From an uncultured Ruminococcus sp. (GTDB taxonomy: Bacteria > Bacillota > Clostridia > Lachnospirales > Lachnospiraceae): a DNA stretch of 7,309 bases. Location: assembly GCA_900555215.1 (NCBI GenBank), contig USKR01000058.1, positions 1 to 7,309 of the forward strand. The letters are read 5' to 3'. A program made the position numbers and the translations under genes. Shown piece by piece: positions 5,058 through 7,309 of this stretch (position 1 is its first letter; the number at the start of each line of letters is the position of its first letter). Under the pieces are notes generated by a model. It did no database searches, was not told where the DNA came from, and worked only from the letters and a program-made list of their open reading frames with translations.

Positions 5058-6842
5058 TTGAAAGCAAAAAAACAAAGCAGCCTGTCCCGCATCTTAAGTT
5101 ATGCAGGCGGGCACAAAAATCTTACCCTGCTGGGCTGTATCCTTTCCGCCCTGTCTGCGATACTGGGGCTGATCCCTTATGTATGCGTCTGGCTGGCAGC
5201 AAGGAAGGTACTGGAGACCTGGCCCGGTCTTGGCGGGACCTCCGGTCTGGCCCGCTGGGGCTGGACGGCGGTATGGACTGCCATCGGCAGTATCGCCCTG
5301 TATTTTGCGGCACTCATGTCTACTCATATTGCTGCTTTTCGTACCGCTCGAAACATCCGGCGTACTGCCATGGCCCACGTGCTGAAGCTGCCTCTGGGGT
5401 TCTTTACAGGAAATCAGTCAGGACGGCTCAGGAAACTTATTGATGACAACGCCGGACTTACAGAAGATCTGCTGGCTCACAAACTCCCGGACCTGGCGGG
5501 AACCATAGTCACGCCGATTGCCGCCATTTTGATGCTGTTTCTATTTGACTGGAAAATGGGGCTTCTATGCCTGCTCACCATGGTTCTTGCCCTCCTCTCC
5601 ATGTGCCTGATGATGGGCGGAAAGAATGCAGGATTTTTCCATCGGTACCAGAAGGAAATTGAACGCATGAGCGGTGAGGCAGTGGAATATGTACGTGGTA
5701 TTCCTGTGGTTAAGATGTTCCAGCAGACAGTCTACTCCTTCAAGGCTTTTTACGCTGCCATCAGGGATTACAGCGATCTGGCCAGCCAGTACGCCATGAG
5801 CTGCCGTGTGGGGCAGACCTGTTTCCTGACTTTTATCAACGGAGCCTTCGCCCTGCTGATCCCAGCGGCACTGTTACTGTCCTCCGGCGGGGATATACGC
5901 ACAGTGCTTGTCAACTTTATCTTCTACGCCCTGTTTGCTCCCGCCTGCGGCCAAATGATCAACCGGATCATGTATATGAGCGAGGCTGTCATGGAAGCAG
6001 ACGAAGCCGTGGGCCGTCTGGATGAAATCCTCGATGAGAAACCCATGGAAGAATCAAAAGCAGCAAAACATCCGGCAAATGCCGCCGTATCCTTTGATCA
6101 TGTAACCTTTACTTATCCGGGCGCGGATCGGCCGGCTCTGGATGATGTGTCATTTTCTGTCCGCCCCGGTCAGGTTACGGCGCTGGTGGGACCGTCCGGA
6201 GGCGGCAAGACCACAGCTGCCAGCCTGATTCCCCGCTTCTGGGATACGGACAGAGGTACCGTTTCGATTGGCGGAGTCAATATCAGGGAGATGAACACGG
6301 AAGATCTGATGAGACAAGTGGCCTTTGTCTTTCAGGATACCCGGCTGTTTAAGGAGAGTCTTCTGGAAAATATCCGGGCCGCCAGACCGGAGGCTTCCAG
6401 AGATGAAGTTCTGTCTGCCGCCCACGCCGCACAGTGTGATGACATTCTGGGAAAAATGCCACACGGTCTGGATACTGTGGTTGGGACGAAAGGCATTTAT
6501 CTCTCCGGAGGTGAACAGCAGAGGATTGCTCTGGCGCGGGCCATCTTGAAAGACGCCCCCATCGTAGTGCTGGATGAGGCAACTGCTTTTGCCGACCCTG
6601 AAAATGAACATCACATTCAGAAAGCATTTGAAGTGCTGACAAGAAACAAAACCGTATTGATGATCGCCCACAGGCTGTCTACTGTACAAAATGCGGATTC
6701 TATCATTGTCCTGAGCGGCGGGAAGATTATCGAACAGGGCAGTCACGAAAGCCTGCTTTCACTGCATGGTGTTTATACCTCCATGTGGAAGGATTACCAG
6801 CGCAGCGCCCAGTGGAAGGTTGGAAAGGAGGAATCGGTATGA
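5058..6842 (+). CDS. ABC half-transporter, fused membrane and ATPase domains (type IV exporter fold)
   Basis: 594-residue full-length half-transporter. The membrane domain spans about residues 1-320, with helices at about 21-48, 70-92, 147-163, 166-186, 254-275 and 282-303. The nucleotide-binding domain is about 342-580. Its motifs are all present: Walker A GPSGGGKT (378-385), Q-loop Gln426 (FVFQD), signature LSGGE (482-486), Walker B IVVLD with catalytic Glu507, D-loop region ATAFADPENE (508-517) and switch His538 (IAHRLS). The ATPase therefore looks fully competent. The overall pattern, with the FADPENE D-loop and a tandem partner, resembles the YbtP/YbtQ and IrtA/IrtB heterodimers known from siderophore systems; some relatives export drugs or peptides instead. 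No siderophore gene is in view, so the substrate is open. The start is TTG with a strong ribosome site. It ends in an ATGA overlap with the partner gene. It probably shares control with the TetR-family gene upstream, although a terminator lies between them. Confidence 0.92.
   Translation: MKAKKQSSLSRILSYAGGHKNLTLLGCILSALSAILGLIPYVCVWLAARKVLETWPGLGGTSGLARWGWTAVWTAIGSIALYFAALMSTHIAAFRTARNIRRTAMAHVLKLPLGFFTGNQSGRLRKLIDDNAGLTEDLLAHKLPDLAGTIVTPIAAILMLFLFDWKMGLLCLLTMVLALLSMCLMMGGKNAGFFHRYQKEIERMSGEAVEYVRGIPVVKMFQQTVYSFKAFYAAIRDYSDLASQYAMSCRVGQTCFLTFINGAFALLIPAALLLSSGGDIRTVLVNFIFYALFAPACGQMINRIMYMSEAVMEADEAVGRLDEILDEKPMEESKAAKHPANAAVSFDHVTFTYPGADRPALDDVSFSVRPGQVTALVGPSGGGKTTAASLIPRFWDTDRGTVSIGGVNIREMNTEDLMRQVAFVFQDTRLFKESLLENIRAARPEASRDEVLSAAHAAQCDDILGKMPHGLDTVVGTKGIYLSGGEQQRIALARAILKDAPIVVLDEATAFADPENEHHIQKAFEVLTRNKTVLMIAHRLSTVQNADSIIVLSGGKIIEQGSHESLLSLHGVYTSMWKDYQRSAQWKVGKEESV
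6822..6831 (+). promoter_or_regulatory. Ribosome binding site that decides the second ABC gene start
   Basis: GGAAAGGAGG lies seven bases before the ATG at 6839-6841, inside the last codons of the first ABC gene. It selects this ATG, which overlaps the preceding stop as ATGA, over the in-frame ATG at 6785, which lies deeper in the upstream gene and would add an 18-residue non-conserved extension. Confidence 0.85.
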
Positions 6843-7309
6843 CAAAAAAATTACAGCACTTATTTGCGCTCAGTGAAAAAGGGGCAAAGGATCTGGTGAA
6901 AGCCGTTATCTGGTGCTTTGTGTGCAATTTAAGCCTGATGCTTCCGGTGGGAGCCGTCCTGTTTACAGCTCAGCAGCTTTTGGATTCCATGGAAAACGGA
7001 GGCAGTCCTATGGATGGCTTTTGGATTTATACAGGCTTTGGCATTGCTGTCCTGCTCCTGCTGTTTATTCTTCACTGGTTTCAGTATGCTTCGCTCTATC
7101 TGGCAACCTATAAGGAGAGTGCCAGCCGCCGGGTAAACCTGGCAGAGACTCTGCGCCGGCTGCCATTGAGTTTTTTCGGAAACCGGGATCTAAGCGACCT
7201 GACCTCGACCATGATCTCAGACTGCTCCAGCCTGGATCAGATGTTTTCCCACTATGTGCACATAAAGTTGATGAAGCTTCAAAAACGTATAAGCGTATTC
7301 CATCAATAG
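6839..7309 (+). CDS. Second ABC half-transporter, truncated after the first part of the membrane domain
   Basis: The partner subunit of the preceding ABC gene, coupled to it by an ATGA overlap. Only 156 codons remain before TAG at 7307-7309, against roughly 570-600 for an intact fused half-transporter. Residues 1-140 look native. LSEKGAKDLVKAVIW and NLSLMLPVGAVLF mark the first membrane helix (about 18-43), a second lies at about 62-82, and the coupling region reads LPLSFFGNRDLSDLTSTMISDC...FSHYV. In relatives this is followed by Pro and more membrane helices. Here the sequence instead becomes HIKLMKLQKRISVFHQ and stops. There is no ATPase domain, so this product cannot energise transport. 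The likely cause is insertion of foreign DNA or a rearrangement at about 7259; an assembly join is the alternative. The remainder of the gene, if it survives, is outside the window. Confidence 0.8.
   Translation: MTKKLQHLFALSEKGAKDLVKAVIWCFVCNLSLMLPVGAVLFTAQQLLDSMENGGSPMDGFWIYTGFGIAVLLLLFILHWFQYASLYLATYKESASRRVNLAETLRRLPLSFFGNRDLSDLTSTMISDCSSLDQMFSHYVHIKLMKLQKRISVFHQ
7259..7309. other. Foreign or rearranged sequence at the right end, possible mobile-element terminus
   Basis: From about 7259 the reading frame of the second ABC gene stops resembling its family, and the codons turn AT-rich (lysine, isoleucine, AAA, ATA, CGT). The stretch holds a 10-base palindrome TGAAGCTTCA (7272-7281) and a direct repeat CGTAT at 7286-7290 and 7294-7298. 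Too short to name an insertion sequence or intron; no frame of these 51 bases restores the transporter. Confidence 0.45.

Noticed and set aside
6150..6746. Long open frame of 198 codons on the minus strand
   Set aside because: It lies wholly antisense to the conserved ATPase domain of the first ABC gene, has no ribosome site of note, and its translation resembles no protein family.
6785..6838. Upstream in-frame ATG for the second ABC gene (18 extra residues)
   Set aside because: It overlaps the first ABC gene by 58 bases and lacks a fitting ribosome site, while ATG at 6839 has GGAAAGGAGG at seven bases and the usual ATGA overlap.
7272..7281. Palindrome TGAAGCTTCA (contains a HindIII site) as sign of an artificial cloning junction
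   Set aside because: A six-base restriction site is common by chance and lies 13 bases beyond the break point, so it does not mark the junction.

Overview
The window looks like a piece of a gut-type Firmicutes genome, most likely Lachnospiraceae or a close relative. The evidence is strong AAGGAGG-type ribosome sites, GTG and TTG starts, a Gram-positive sorting signal (VKTGD, hydrophobic helix, RRKK), moderate GC in the genes with an AT-rich control region, and gene types typical of that group. This assignment is an inference from style and gene content; no marker gene is present. Two blocks diverge from a 214-base control region (4151-4364).

The left block (minus strand, 4150 down to 1) is a tight three-gene operon. 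First comes a large secreted, wall-anchored metallophosphatase (1694-4150). After 20 bases comes a YibE/F-family polytopic membrane protein (438-1673). With an 8-base overlap follows a secreted GH92 alpha-mannosidase, cut by the window edge (1-445). A surface phosphatase beside an exo-mannosidase suggests processing of phosphorylated mannose glycans (yeast phosphomannan or mannose-6-phosphate N-glycans). This is a hypothesis; the part of the mannosidase that would test it lies outside the window.

The right block (plus strand, 4300 to the end) starts with a consensus promoter (TTGACA, 17 bases, TATAAT). It runs directly into a 26-base near-palindrome ahead of a TetR-family regulator (4365-4982), which fits autorepression. 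The regulator ends in a rho-independent terminator whose loop holds the stop codon. Two ABC half-transporters follow, coupled by an ATGA overlap: a complete membrane-plus-ATPase protein (5058-6842) and a partner (6839-7309). The partner matches its family for about 140 residues, then changes to 16 unrelated residues and a stop at the last base of the window. It is therefore broken or interrupted there, leaving the first subunit apparently without an intact partner. The pair resembles the YbtP/YbtQ and IrtA/IrtB style of heterodimeric exporter-fold transporter, but the substrate is not known.

There are no RNA genes, CRISPR arrays or complete mobile elements in the window. There is no gene-free stretch longer than 300 bases.
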